DNA from: JAUYQR01 sp963822435
Lineage (GTDB): Bacteria > Pseudomonadota > Alphaproteobacteria > Rhodobacterales > Rhodobacteraceae
Assembly (NCBI GenBank): GCA_963822435.1
Contig: CAWGHN010000002.1
Span: 248,001-312,000, forward strand
Direction: 5' to 3'
DNA: 64,000 nt
The position numbers were made by a program, and so were the translations under genes. Positions 26,426-36,755 of the stretch are shown in pieces; the stretch's first letter is position 1, and every line of letters starts with the position of its first letter. The notes under the pieces were generated by a model. The model saw nothing but the letters and a program-made list of their open reading frames with translations, did not search any database and was not told where the DNA came from.

Positions 26426-26953
26426 ATGAGTTTCGCAGTAAAGTCGCTTTTGCTGGTGGCCACGCTTGGTCTGGCCGCCTGTAACAATCCTGACCGCTAT
26501 GGTGCCGGTGGTGCCGGTGGCGCCGGAGGCATTGGCGGCGCCGGCGGCATCGACACGACGGGTCTGGGTGACCCGAACGATCCGGCGTCGATCGCCTATT
26601 TCAACCAGAGGGTCGGGGATCGCGTGCTGTTTGCGGTGGACCAGTCGACACTGACGCCCGAGGGCCGTCTGGTTCTGGCCGGTCAGGCGCAGTGGTTGAT
26701 GACGAACGCAGGCTACGCCGCGATCATCGAAGGCCACGCCGACGAGCAGGGCACGCGCGAATACAACCTGGCCCTGGGTGCGCGGCGTGCGGCGGCGGTG
26801 CAGAACTTCCTGATCAGTCAGGGTGTAACGGCGAGCCGGTTGCGCACGGTTTCCTACGGCAAGGAGCGCCCGCTGGAAGTGTGTTCGGAAGAGGCCTGCT
26901 ATGCCAAGAACCGCCGCGCCGTGACGGTGCTGGCGGCGGGCGCGGGGGTCTGA
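26426..26953 (+). CDS. pal: Peptidoglycan-associated lipoprotein Pal
   Basis: 175 residues. Lipoprotein signal with lipobox LAAC (Cys19), Gly/Ala-rich linker (residues 25-46), then OmpA-like peptidoglycan-binding domain: DRVLFAVDQSTLTPEGRLVLAGQAQWL, then EGHADEQGTREYNLALGARRAAAVQNFL and YGKERPLEVCSEEACYAKNRRAV. Anchors the outer membrane to the wall. 91 bases after tolB. Confidence 0.95.
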   Translation: MSFAVKSLLLVATLGLAACNNPDRYGAGGAGGAGGIGGAGGIDTTGLGDPNDPASIAYFNQRVGDRVLFAVDQSTLTPEGRLVLAGQAQWLMTNAGYAAIIEGHADEQGTREYNLALGARRAAAVQNFLISQGVTASRLRTVSYGKERPLEVCSEEACYAKNRRAVTVLAAGAGV

Positions 26954-26954
26954 C

Positions 26955-27794
26955 GTGAAGCGGCTCTGCCTTCTTTTCGTGTTGATGCTGGGTCCGGTCG
27001 GCGCTTTTGCGCAGGACCGGACGCAGACCCTGGCTGACATCCGTGCGGAACTTGCATCGCTGGCGGCAGAGTTCAACGCGCTGAAGGCGGAGCTTGTCGC
27101 CTCGGGGTCGGCGGCGAACGGGGCTGCGGGGGGTGATGCGCTGACCCGGATGGACACGATCGAGGCCGAGCTGTCGCGGCTGACGGCGCGGACCGAAGAG
27201 GTGGAGCTGAAGCTGAACCGGGTGGTGGCGGATGGCACCAACCGGCTGGGCGATCTGGAGTTTCGCCTGTGCGAAGCGACCGAGGGTTGCGACCCGATGA
27301 CGCTTGGCGAAACCTCGGTTCTGGGGGGGGACGCGGTTGCACCGCCGCCCCCGGCAACCGGGACGGACATCGCCGTTGGCACCGATACCGGGGCTGGCGG
27401 AGCGGAGATGGCGGTGGGCGAACAGGAAGACTTCAACCGGGCCAAGGAGGTGCTCGGCACCGGTGACTTTCGCGGTGCTGAAGCGCTCTTTGCGACCTTT
27501 ACCCAATCCTATCCTGGCGGACCGCTGACGCAGGAGGCGCATTACCTGCGCGGCGAGGCCTTGACCAATCTGGGCGAGACGTCGAATGCGGCACGGTCGT
27601 ATCTGGAGGCGTTTTCGGGCAACCCGGAAGGGCCGTTCGCGCCGGATGCCTTGCTGAAGCTCGGTGAGGCGCTGGGGGCCTTGGGGCAGGTGCAGGAGGC
27701 ATGCGTGACGCTGGCCGAGGTGGGCACGCGGTATCCGGGCAGCATGGCGGCGACGCAATCGGGCGTGGCGATGCAGGGATTTCAGTGCCAGTAG
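26955..27794 (+). CDS. cpoB: Cell division coordinator CpoB (YbgF)
   Basis: 279 residues from GTG 26955. Signal peptide (to FAQD), N-terminal trimerising coiled coil (residues 20-90, LADIRAELASLAAEFNALKAEL), a variable Gly/Pro linker, then a TPR domain (about 155-279: AKEVLGTGDFRGAEALFATFTQSYPGGPLTQEAHYLRGEAL). Coordinates Tol function and septal wall synthesis. It starts 2 bases after pal and its end overlaps tilS. Confidence 0.9.
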   Translation: MKRLCLLFVLMLGPVGAFAQDRTQTLADIRAELASLAAEFNALKAELVASGSAANGAAGGDALTRMDTIEAELSRLTARTEEVELKLNRVVADGTNRLGDLEFRLCEATEGCDPMTLGETSVLGGDAVAPPPPATGTDIAVGTDTGAGGAEMAVGEQEDFNRAKEVLGTGDFRGAEALFATFTQSYPGGPLTQEAHYLRGEALTNLGETSNAARSYLEAFSGNPEGPFAPDALLKLGEALGALGQVQEACVTLAEVGTRYPGSMAATQSGVAMQGFQCQ

Positions 27795-28987
27795 AGGCGC
27801 GGCTGACGGGGCTGGTGCGCGCCGCCCTGCCCGGCGATCAGACGGTTGGAGTAGCGCTTTCGGGCGGCGGGGATTCCGTCGCCCTTTTGCATTTGTGCCG
27901 GGTGGCCGGGCTGACGGTCGAGGCGGTGACGGTGGATCACGCGTTGCGCGCGGAAAGTGCGGCGGAGGCGGCGGTTGTCGCGGGCGATTGCGCTGCGCTG
28001 GGGGTCCGGCACGAGGTGCGGGTCTGGCGGCATGGCGCGGTGGGCGGCAACCTGATGGATGCGGCGCGGCGGGCGCGGACGGCGTTGATCCGGGACTGGG
28101 CGGTGGAGCGCGGAATCGGCGTGGTGGCGCTGGGCCATACGCGCGACGATCAGGCCGAGACGCTGGTCATGGGGCTGGTGCGGGCGGCGGGGATCGACGG
28201 GCTGGCGGGGATGCGGCCCAGTTGGACAGAGGGTGGCGTGCGGTTCGTGCGGCCCCTGCTGGAGGCGGGGCGGGCGGAGTTGCGCGCGTGGCTGGAAGCA
28301 CAGGGCATCCCTTGGATCGACGATCCGACGAACGAGAATGACCGCTTTGCGCGGGTGAGGGCGCGCAAGGCGCTGGCGGTAATGGAGCCGCTAGGCATTT
28401 CGGCCGAACGGCTGGCGACCGTGGCGCGCAATCTGGCTGAGGCGCGCGAGGCGTTGGACGCGACGATGGCCGAGGCGGCGGTGCGGGTTGTGCGCGAGGT
28501 GGCGGGTGCGCTGGTGCTTGACGCGGCGGGGGTTGCGGTGCTGCCGGGCGAGGTGCGGCGGCGGTTGGTCGTGGCGGCGCTGGCGTGGGTGTCGCGCGCC
28601 GGGTATGCGCCGCGCGCCCATGCGGTGGCGCGGCTTGCGGCGGCGATCATCGACGGGCGCGATGCGACGCTGTGGGGCTGCCGATTGCGGCGGGGCGTGC
28701 TGATGCGCGAGGCAAAGGCCACCGGAACCGGCGCTGGCCCACTGTGGGACGGGCGCTGGGTGATCGAGGGGCCTTGGGCGCAGGGGCTGACGGTTCGGGC
28801 GATGGGGGCCGAGGGTTTGCGGGCCTGCAAGGATTGGCGCGCAGCCGGCGTTTCTCGGGAGATTCTGGCTGTCACGCCGGGTATCTGGGCGGGCGAGACG
28901 TTGGTTTCTGCGCCTTTGGCGGGGTTTGCGAACGGCTGGTCGGCACGGATCGACGCACCCTTTCACCTTTTCGGACTATCGCATTGA
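27785..28987 (+). CDS. tilS: tRNA(Ile)-lysidine synthase
   Basis: 400 residues from GTG 27785, overlapping the cpoB stop; open sequence further upstream is cpoB shadow. PP-loop SGGGDS (residues 26-31), GHTRDDQAETLVMGL, and FVRPLLEAGRAELRAWLEAQGIPWIDDPTNENDRFARVRAR are TilS hallmarks. It converts C34 of the AUA-reading tRNA-Ile to lysidine. Adjacency to cpoB and ftsH is standard in alphaproteobacteria. Confidence 0.93.
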   Translation: MPVEARLTGLVRAALPGDQTVGVALSGGGDSVALLHLCRVAGLTVEAVTVDHALRAESAAEAAVVAGDCAALGVRHEVRVWRHGAVGGNLMDAARRARTALIRDWAVERGIGVVALGHTRDDQAETLVMGLVRAAGIDGLAGMRPSWTEGGVRFVRPLLEAGRAELRAWLEAQGIPWIDDPTNENDRFARVRARKALAVMEPLGISAERLATVARNLAEAREALDATMAEAAVRVVREVAGALVLDAAGVAVLPGEVRRRLVVAALAWVSRAGYAPRAHAVARLAAAIIDGRDATLWGCRLRRGVLMREAKATGTGAGPLWDGRWVIEGPWAQGLTVRAMGAEGLRACKDWRAAGVSREILAVTPGIWAGETLVSAPLAGFANGWSARIDAPFHLFGLSH

Positions 28988-29011
28988 ACCCGTGGCCCGA
29001 ATGTCTATCTT
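28984..29011 (+). promoter_or_regulatory. Candidate promoter before ftsH
   Basis: TTGAAC (28984-28989) and TATCTT (29006-29011) are separated by 16 bases; the first box overlaps the tilS stop. It could equally fit an RpoH-type site, as ftsH is heat-shock controlled in some bacteria. Weak. Confidence 0.3.
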
Positions 29012-29064
29012 AGTCACAAGACCGCCGCCCGTTCGGGACGCGCGGATCATTCAGGAGATCCTTC

Positions 29065-30975
<1,911 letters not shown>

Positions 30976-30998
30976 CGCGGTGACGACAGCATTGCAGG

Positions 30999-31026
30999 AA
31001 GGCCCCGTGTTCGCGCGGGGCCTTTT
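30999..31026 (+). terminator. Terminator after ftsH
   Basis: AAGGCCCCG (30999-31007) and CGGGGCCTT (31016-31024) form a perfect 9-bp stem, followed by TT. Confidence 0.75.
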
Positions 31027-31050
31027 GTCTGGAGAGCGAAGGGGGCGGGT

Positions 31051-32028
31051 ATGATCGGGGTGTATCGGGCAGACGCGGGGCGTCTGGTCGCGGCCGAGGG
31101 CGGGCTGGACGATCTGGCCAGTGCGGTCTGGATCGACATGCACGACCCGAAGGCCGGCGAGGAAAAGCTGGTCGAGGCGGCGCTGGAACTGGATATCCCG
31201 ACGCGCGAGGACATGCAGGAGATCGAGGTTTCCTCGCGCTTGTATGACGAGAAGGGCGCGCTGTTCCTGACCGCGCAGGTGCTGGCCTCGGTCGAGGGGC
31301 TGGAGCCGGTGATCGCGCCGGTGACGTTCGTTCTGGCCAAGGGGCGGCTGGTGACGGTGCGCTATCACGCGCCCGGGTCGTTCACGGTGTTCACGGACCG
31401 CGCCACCCGCACCGCGATGGGCTGTGTCAGCGGGCAGGGGACGCTGCTGGCGCTGATGGAAACGATGGTGGAACGGCTGGCCGACGTGCTGGAGGGCGAG
31501 GCGCGCAAGCTGGATGCGCTGACCAAGGCGATCTTCGAGGCGCATCGCCCCAGTGGCAAGGCGGCGACGCTGGCGGTGATCTTGCAGCGGATCGGGCGGG
31601 CGGAAGATCTGAACGGCAAGATCATTGAAAGCCTGTCGACGATTCAGCGGTTGCTTGGGTTCCTGTCGGTGCCGACGGGCCATGCGGCGGAGGCCGCGGT
31701 GAAGGGCATCGACAAGGGGCGGCTGAAGGTGCTTTTGCGCGACGTGCGGGCGCTGGGGGAAACGGCGGCGGTGCAAAGCCGCAAGATCTTGTTCCAGTTG
31801 GATGCGACGCTGGGGGTGATCAATATCCGGCAGGCGGACATCATCAAGATATTCTCGGTGGTGGCCTTTGTGTTCCTGCCGCCGACGCTGATTGCATCCA
31901 TCTACGGGATGAACTTCGCGTTCATGCCGGAATTGGGCTGGCGGTGGGGCTATCCGATGGCGCTGGGCTTGATGGTCCTGTCGGCGGTGATTCCCTGGAT
32001 TGTCTTTCGGGCGAAGAATTGGTTGTAG
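31051..32028 (+). CDS. CorA-family metal transporter
   Basis: 325 residues. Large N-terminal cytoplasmic domain, long helix, and two C-terminal TM helices with the CorA selectivity motif YGMNF between TM1 (FSVVAFVFLPPTLIASIYGMNF) and TM2 (YPMALGLMVLSAVIPWIVF). It could carry Mg2+, Co2+, or Zn2+ efflux as in ZntB; the GMN motif is kept, so Mg/Co transport is possible, but the substrate is not determinable here. C-terminus is a basic KNWL. Confidence 0.85.
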   Translation: MIGVYRADAGRLVAAEGGLDDLASAVWIDMHDPKAGEEKLVEAALELDIPTREDMQEIEVSSRLYDEKGALFLTAQVLASVEGLEPVIAPVTFVLAKGRLVTVRYHAPGSFTVFTDRATRTAMGCVSGQGTLLALMETMVERLADVLEGEARKLDALTKAIFEAHRPSGKAATLAVILQRIGRAEDLNGKIIESLSTIQRLLGFLSVPTGHAAEAAVKGIDKGRLKVLLRDVRALGETAAVQSRKILFQLDATLGVINIRQADIIKIFSVVAFVFLPPTLIASIYGMNFAFMPELGWRWGYPMALGLMVLSAVIPWIVFRAKNWL

Positions 32029-32089
32029 GCCGATGCCAGCAGCGCCGCGCCGATGCTTTCCCCACGCTCTTCATCCCTGAGAGGGTCTG

Positions 32090-32692
32090 ATGCCTGCCTT
32101 GATGCCAGCCGAAATCGTCGGAACCGTTGTCTGGCTGGGCGCGCAGCCCGAGCCGGTGGAAAAGCTGGTCATCCGCGCGGTGCCGGTCGAGGAGATGCCG
32201 TTGAGCTTTGCGGGCTATGCCGGCGAAAGCCATGCAGGCCTGACGCGGCCGTCGTGCAGCCGGGTGCTGAAGCAGCACCCGCGCGGGACCGAGATCCGCA
32301 ACGTGCGGCAACTGTCGGTGGTTGGGGCCGAAGAGATGGCGGAGGTTGCGCAAAAGCTGGGGCTGGAGGCGATGGATTACGCCTGGGTTGGCGCGTCTGT
32401 GGTGATCGCCGGTATACCGGATTTCAGCCATTTGCCGCCGTCGAGCCGGTTGCAGGGGCCGGACGGGGTGACGCTGGTGATCGACATGCAAAACCGCCCC
32501 TGTCAGGAACCCGCCGTGACGATCGAAGCGGCGCGACCGGGGTTTGGCAAGCGGTTCAAGACCGCGGCCGAGGGCAAGCGCGGCGTGACGGCCTGGGTGG
32601 AGCGGGAGGGCGTGCTGCGGGTGGGCGATGTGCTGACGCTGCATGTGCCGGACCAGCGGGTCTGGGCGCATCTGGACGCGGTGCGCACGTAA
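32090..32692 (+). CDS. MOSC domain-containing protein
   Basis: 200 residues. Recognisable MOSC features: YAGESHAGLTRPSC near the start, then GTEIRNVRQLSVVGAEEMAEVAQKLGL, WVGASVVIAGIPDFSHLPPSSRL and the conserved Cys in MQNRPCQEPA. MOSC proteins handle molybdenum-cofactor sulfur or related redox detoxification. No N-terminal MOSC_N domain. A strong terminator follows. Confidence 0.82.
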   Translation: MPALMPAEIVGTVVWLGAQPEPVEKLVIRAVPVEEMPLSFAGYAGESHAGLTRPSCSRVLKQHPRGTEIRNVRQLSVVGAEEMAEVAQKLGLEAMDYAWVGASVVIAGIPDFSHLPPSSRLQGPDGVTLVIDMQNRPCQEPAVTIEAARPGFGKRFKTAAEGKRGVTAWVEREGVLRVGDVLTLHVPDQRVWAHLDAVRT

Positions 32693-32716
32693 CGCCCGGT
32701 CGCCCTTTGCAGGCAC

Positions 32717-32739
32717 CCGGAGGGTTTCACACCCTCCGG
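32717..32739 (+). terminator. Hairpin after the MOSC gene
   Basis: CCGGAGGGT (32717-32725) pairs perfectly with 32731-32739 around TTCAC. There is no T-run. The dispersed repeat at 32749 lies 9 bases downstream. Confidence 0.65.
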
Positions 32740-32748
32740 ACCACCCGT

Positions 32749-32771
32749 GGGATATTTTCGCAAAGCGGAAG
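32749..32771 (+). repeat. Dispersed intergenic repeat, copy 2
   Basis: 23 bases, 21 identical to 3868-3890, again just downstream of a GC hairpin and upstream of the next gene. Confidence 0.6.
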
Positions 32772-32919
32772 CTTGCGGCCGCTTGATGGAATATCGTCTT
32801 GCGGGAGGCGACTTCGTCACGGCTGACGAATTCGGCACGCTTAGGTCGGAAAACGCTCTTGGCAAGGGCGTGGCGCGCTGTATCACGTCGCAAACGAACA
32901 TCGCCGTTGGGAGACGCAC

Positions 32920-34596
32920 ATGGCCTTCAAGACCGATATCGAGATTGCGCGCGAGGCCAAGAAGCGGCCGATCATGGAGATCGGGTCGAAGCTGGGCATC
33001 CCGGCGGAGCATCTGCTGCCTTATGGCCATGACAAGGCGAAGATCGGTCAGGAGTTCATCAAGTCGCTGGAAGGCCGCCCGGATGGCAAGCTGATCCTCG
33101 TGACCGCGATCAACCCGACGCCTGCGGGCGAAGGCAAGACAACGACGACCGTGGGTCTGGGTGACGGTCTGAACCGGATTGGCAAGAAGGCGGTGGTGTG
33201 TATCCGCGAAGCAAGCCTTGGCCCGAACTTCGGGATGAAGGGTGGGGCTGCGGGCGGCGGTTATGCGCAAGTCGTGCCGATGGAGGAGATGAACCTTCAC
33301 TTCACCGGCGATTTCCACGCGATCACATCCGCGCACAACCTGCTGTCGGCGATGATCGACAACCACATCTACTGGGGCAACAGCCTTGATATCGACGAGC
33401 GCCGGATCGTCTGGCGCCGGGTGATGGACATGAACGACCGGGCGCTGCGTGATATCGTGGTGTCGCTTGGCGGCGTGTCGAACGGCTTTCCGCGCCAGAC
33501 CGGGTTCGACATCACGGTGGCGTCGGAAGTCATGGCGATCCTGTGCCTGTCCAAGGACCTGGCCGATCTGGAAAAGCGGCTGGGCGACATCGTGGTGGCC
33601 TATACCCGCGAGAAAAAGCCGGTCTATGCCCGCGACATCAAGGCCGATGGCGCGATGACGGTGCTGTTGAAGGACGCGATGCAGCCGAACCTTGTGCAGA
33701 CGCTGGAAAACAACCCGGCCTTCGTGCATGGCGGGCCGTTTGCCAACATTGCGCATGGCTGCAACAGCGTGATCGCGACCAAGACCGCGCTGAAGCTGGG
33801 TGAGTATGTGGTGACGGAAGCCGGTTTCGGCGCTGACCTTGGCGCGGAGAAGTTCTTCGACATCAAGTGCCGCAAGGCCGGGCTGAAGCCGGCGGCTGCG
33901 GTGATCGTGGCGACCGTGCGCGCGATGAAGATGAACGGCGGGGTGGCCAAGGCCGACCTTGGCGCCGAGAACGTGGACGCGGTGAAAAAGGGCTGCCCGA
34001 ACCTGGGCCGCCACATCGGCAACGTGAAGTCGTTCGGGGTGCCGGTGGTCGTGGCGATCAACCACTTCTTCAGCGACACCGACGCCGAGATTGCCGCCGT
34101 GCAGGCCTATGTGGCCGAGCAGGGGGCGGAAGCGATCCTGTGCAAGCATTGGGCGCATGGCTCGGCAGGGATCGAGGACCTGGCAAAGAAGGTGGTCAGC
34201 CTTGCGGAATCCGGCGTGTCGAACTTCGCGCCGCTTTATCCGGATGAGATGCCGCTGTTTCAGAAGCTGGAGACGATTGCCAAGCGGATCTACCACGCCG
34301 ACGAGGTGATTGCCGACAAGGCGATCCGCGATCAATTGAAGACCTGGGAAGCCGCTGGCTATGGCCACCTGCCGATCTGCGTGGCCAAGACGCAGTATTC
34401 CTTCACCACCGATCCGACCGTGCGCGGCGCGCCCACGGGCCATTCGGTGCCGGTACGGGAAGTTCGGCTGTCGGCGGGCGCGGGATTTGTCGTGGCGATC
34501 TGCGGCGAGATCATGACGATGCCAGGCCTGCCCAAGGTGCCGTCAGCCGAGGTGATCCGGCTGAACGACGCTGGCAACGTCGAAGGCCTGTTCTGA
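32920..34596 (+). CDS. fhs: Formate--tetrahydrofolate ligase
   Basis: 558 residues, full length. P-loop-like ATP site TPAGEGKTTTTVGLGDGL, then GPNFGMKGGAAGGGYAQVVPMEEMNLHFTGDFHAIT, and TIMTMPGLPK-like end (CGEIMTMPGLPKVPSAEVIRL). It makes 10-formyl-THF from formate, THF and ATP. Grouped with a chorismate mutase and folD on the same strand (70-base then 4-base gaps), so C1-folate interconversion is the operon theme. Upstream 227-base gap holds the terminator and repeat; no riboswitch recognised. Confidence 0.96.
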   Translation: MAFKTDIEIAREAKKRPIMEIGSKLGIPAEHLLPYGHDKAKIGQEFIKSLEGRPDGKLILVTAINPTPAGEGKTTTTVGLGDGLNRIGKKAVVCIREASLGPNFGMKGGAAGGGYAQVVPMEEMNLHFTGDFHAITSAHNLLSAMIDNHIYWGNSLDIDERRIVWRRVMDMNDRALRDIVVSLGGVSNGFPRQTGFDITVASEVMAILCLSKDLADLEKRLGDIVVAYTREKKPVYARDIKADGAMTVLLKDAMQPNLVQTLENNPAFVHGGPFANIAHGCNSVIATKTALKLGEYVVTEAGFGADLGAEKFFDIKCRKAGLKPAAAVIVATVRAMKMNGGVAKADLGAENVDAVKKGCPNLGRHIGNVKSFGVPVVVAINHFFSDTDAEIAAVQAYVAEQGAEAILCKHWAHGSAGIEDLAKKVVSLAESGVSNFAPLYPDEMPLFQKLETIAKRIYHADEVIADKAIRDQLKTWEAAGYGHLPICVAKTQYSFTTDPTVRGAPTGHSVPVREVRLSAGAGFVVAICGEIMTMPGLPKVPSAEVIRLNDAGNVEGLF

Positions 34597-34665
34597 CGAA
34601 CGGGTCGCGTTGCCCTTTGGCGGTTGCCCGACTATGTCAGGGCAGCCGTTGAAGGGAGTGCCGCG

Positions 34666-34974
34666 ATGAAGGCGAAGGATTGCACCAGCATGACCGAAAT
34701 CCGGGCCGAGATCGACCGGCTGGACGAAGCTTTGGTCAAGTTGTTCGCCGAGCGGGCGGGCTATATCGACCGTGCCGCCGATATCAAGGCCGAGGTCGAT
34801 CTGCCCGCACGGATCGATGCGCGGGTCGAGGAAGTGGTGGCGAACGTGCGTCGCCATGCGGTGGCCGAGGGCTTGCCGCCGGACCTGGTGGAAAAGCTGT
34901 GGCGGCGGTTGATCGACTGGTCGATCGCGCGAGAAGAAAGCCGGCTTGGACCGGACAGTTTGCGAAAAGGATGA
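34666..34974 (+). CDS. Monofunctional AroQ-type chorismate mutase
   Basis: 102 residues from ATG 34666 with AAGGGAG upstream; open frame from 34624 has no family sequence. All-helical AroQ fold: EIRAEIDRLDEALVKLFAERAGYIDRAADIK, then RVEEVVANVRRHAVAEGLPPDLVEKLWRRLIDWSIAREE. Active-site Arg and Lys positions are plausible (R12 region, K-A-E). It converts chorismate to prephenate; relatives include isochorismate-pyruvate lyases. Its place 4 bases before folD suggests coupling to folate genes rather than aromatic-amino-acid genes. Confidence 0.82.
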   Translation: MKAKDCTSMTEIRAEIDRLDEALVKLFAERAGYIDRAADIKAEVDLPARIDARVEEVVANVRRHAVAEGLPPDLVEKLWRRLIDWSIAREESRLGPDSLRKG

Positions 34975-34978
34975 CGAC

Positions 34979-35869
34979 ATGACGGCCACGGTGATCGACG
35001 GCAAGGCCTTTGCGGCACGGGTGCGGGCCGAGGTGGCGGCGCATGTGGCCGCGCTGAAGGAGACGCAGGGTATCACGCCGGGGCTGGCGGTTGTGCTGGT
35101 GGGCGAGGACCCGGCGTCCGAGGTTTATGTGCGCAACAAGGGCGTGCAGACGGTCGAGGTGGGAATGGCCTCTTTCGAACACAAGCTGCCGGCCGAGACA
35201 ACGGAGGCAGACCTTCTGGCGCTGATCGGGCGGTTGAACGCAGACCCGAAAGTGCATGGCATTCTGGTGCAGTTGCCGCTGCCGGCGCATCTGAATTCGG
35301 AGCTGGTGATCAACGCGATCGATCCGGCGAAGGATGCGGACGGGTTTCACATATCGAACGTCGGACTGTTGGGGACCGGGCAGAAGAGCATGGTGCCCTG
35401 CACGCCGCTGGGCTGCCTGATGATGCTGCGGGACCATCACGGATCACTGTCGGGGATGAATGCGGTGGTGGTCGGGCGCAGCAACATCGTGGGCAAGCCG
35501 ATGGCGCAGCTGCTGCTGGGTGACAGCTGCACGGTGACGATTGCGCATTCGCGGACCAAGGATCTGGCGGCGGTGTGCCGAGGGGCGGATATCCTCGTGG
35601 CGGCGGTTGGGCGGCCGGAAATGATTACCGGCGACATGGTGAAACCGGGGGCGACGGTGATCGACGTGGGGATCAACCGCACCCTTCGGGACGGCAAGGT
35701 GAAGCTGGTTGGTGATGTGCTTTACGCCTCGGCGGCGGCGGTTGCCGGGGCGATCACGCCGGTGCCGGGCGGCGTGGGGCCGATGACCATTGCCTGCCTG
35801 CTGGCCAATACGCTGACGGCCTGCTGCCGGGCGAACGGGCTGCCCGAGCCGAAGGGCCTGACGGCATAG
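34979..35869 (+). CDS. folD: Bifunctional methylene-THF dehydrogenase / methenyl-THF cyclohydrolase
   Basis: 296 residues from ATG 34979. Catalytic Lys in SEVYVRNKGVQT, GILVQLPLPAHLN, DKDGFH-like DADGFHISNVG, Rossmann site VVVGRSNIVGKPMAQLLL, and TPVPGGVGPMTIACLLANT. Supplies 10-formyl-THF and methylene-THF and completes the fhs-linked C1 route. Confidence 0.96.
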   Translation: MTATVIDGKAFAARVRAEVAAHVAALKETQGITPGLAVVLVGEDPASEVYVRNKGVQTVEVGMASFEHKLPAETTEADLLALIGRLNADPKVHGILVQLPLPAHLNSELVINAIDPAKDADGFHISNVGLLGTGQKSMVPCTPLGCLMMLRDHHGSLSGMNAVVVGRSNIVGKPMAQLLLGDSCTVTIAHSRTKDLAAVCRGADILVAAVGRPEMITGDMVKPGATVIDVGINRTLRDGKVKLVGDVLYASAAAVAGAITPVPGGVGPMTIACLLANTLTACCRANGLPEPKGLTA

Positions 35870-35900
35870 GCAGGATGGGCGATATGGCCCATGCTGCGGG

Positions 35901-36548
35901 CTAGCGCGGCATCGGAATGGCAAGCGCGCGGCTGCCGGTGAGGATGGCCAGGGCATCGGCGTCCATGAGGGCCGTGAGCTCCGGCGCGTGGCACCAAAGG
36001 CCGCCGGTATAGGCGCCGTACGCAGGCATCACAATACGGCTGCGGTCGGCCAGAAAGCACGGGCGGCTTTGCCCGGCAAGGCGGGCCTTCGGGTGGTAGT
36101 GGCCTGATATTTCAGCAAATCCAGTGGCTTCCGCGATGTGGCGGAAGGTGAAAGGGTGTTGGGCGCGTTCGGCGCGGTGGCTGCCGCCGATGCTGACCGG
36201 GCCGGGGTCGTGATTGCCGGTGATCCATGTCCAGTCGCGGCCCGCCATCAGGCGGGTGAGCCAGAGGGTATCGGCCTCGTCGAGGCCCTCGGCGGCGGTA
36301 TCGTCGTCGAAACTGTCGCCGAGGCAGATGACCTGGGCGGCCTTTGTGGCATCAAGATCGGTGTCGAGTTTGGCAAGCGTGGCGCGGGTCTCATAGGGTG
36401 GCAGGAGGCTGCCGCCGCGACGGGCGAGGCGTTCGGATTTGCCGAAATGGAGGTCGGAGACGACAAGCAGCCGCTCGGCAGGCCAATGGAGCGCGCCCGA
36501 GGGGAGGAGGTGCAGGGTCTGGCCATGGAAGAAGAGGGCGTGGTGCAT
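35901..36548 (-). CDS. pdeM: Ligase-associated DNA damage response endonuclease PdeM
   Basis: 215 residues. Calcineurin-like phosphoesterase motifs: VVSDLHFGKSERLARRG, CLGDSFDDD, WITGNHDP, SGHYHPKA. PdeM is typically linked to an Lhr-like helicase, an exonuclease and an ATP-dependent DNA ligase. The helicase lies immediately upstream on the same strand; the other two partners are not in this window. Confidence 0.88.
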   Translation of the reverse strand: MHHALFFHGQTLHLLPSGALHWPAERLLVVSDLHFGKSERLARRGGSLLPPYETRATLAKLDTDLDATKAAQVICLGDSFDDDTAAEGLDEADTLWLTRLMAGRDWTWITGNHDPGPVSIGGSHRAERAQHPFTFRHIAEATGFAEISGHYHPKARLAGQSRPCFLADRSRIVMPAYGAYTGGLWCHAPELTALMDADALAILTGSRALAIPMPR

Positions 36549-36601
36549 GGGCGTGTCTTTTGCCCCGGCGGGGCGGTGCTGGCAAGGGCGGAGCCTCCGG
36601 C

Positions 36602-36630
36602 GGGAGTATTTCAGGAAAAGAGCAAATGGG
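36602..36630 (+). repeat. Diverged dispersed intergenic repeat, copy 3
   Basis: GGGAGTATTTCAGGAAAAG followed by AGCAAATGGG resembles the other two copies (GGGATAT...AAAG...GAAG) but is less similar. It lies in the gap between pdeM and the tandem repeat. Confidence 0.35.
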
Positions 36631-36659
36631 ATGGGCAGGTCTGGCAGCGGTTAGGCGAG

Positions 36660-36755
36660 GCCCCATTTACGCAAGGCCCCGTTTACGCAAGGCCCCGTTT
36701 ACGCAAGGCCCCGTTTACGCAAGGCCCCGTTTACGCAAGGCCCCGTTTACGCAAG
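36660..36755. repeat. Six-copy 16-bp tandem repeat over the helicase stop codon
   Basis: Unit GCCCCGTTTACGCAAG (plus strand), six copies in 96 bases. Five are identical; the leftmost has A in place of the first G after the C-run. The minus-strand helicase ends inside the rightmost unit: its last codons and TAA stop (36747-36749) are unit sequence. Because 16 is not divisible by 3, the TAA in successive units falls in all three frames. Confidence 0.95.

Noticed and set aside
36660..36755. CRISPR-like array
   Set aside because: Units are contiguous with no spacers.
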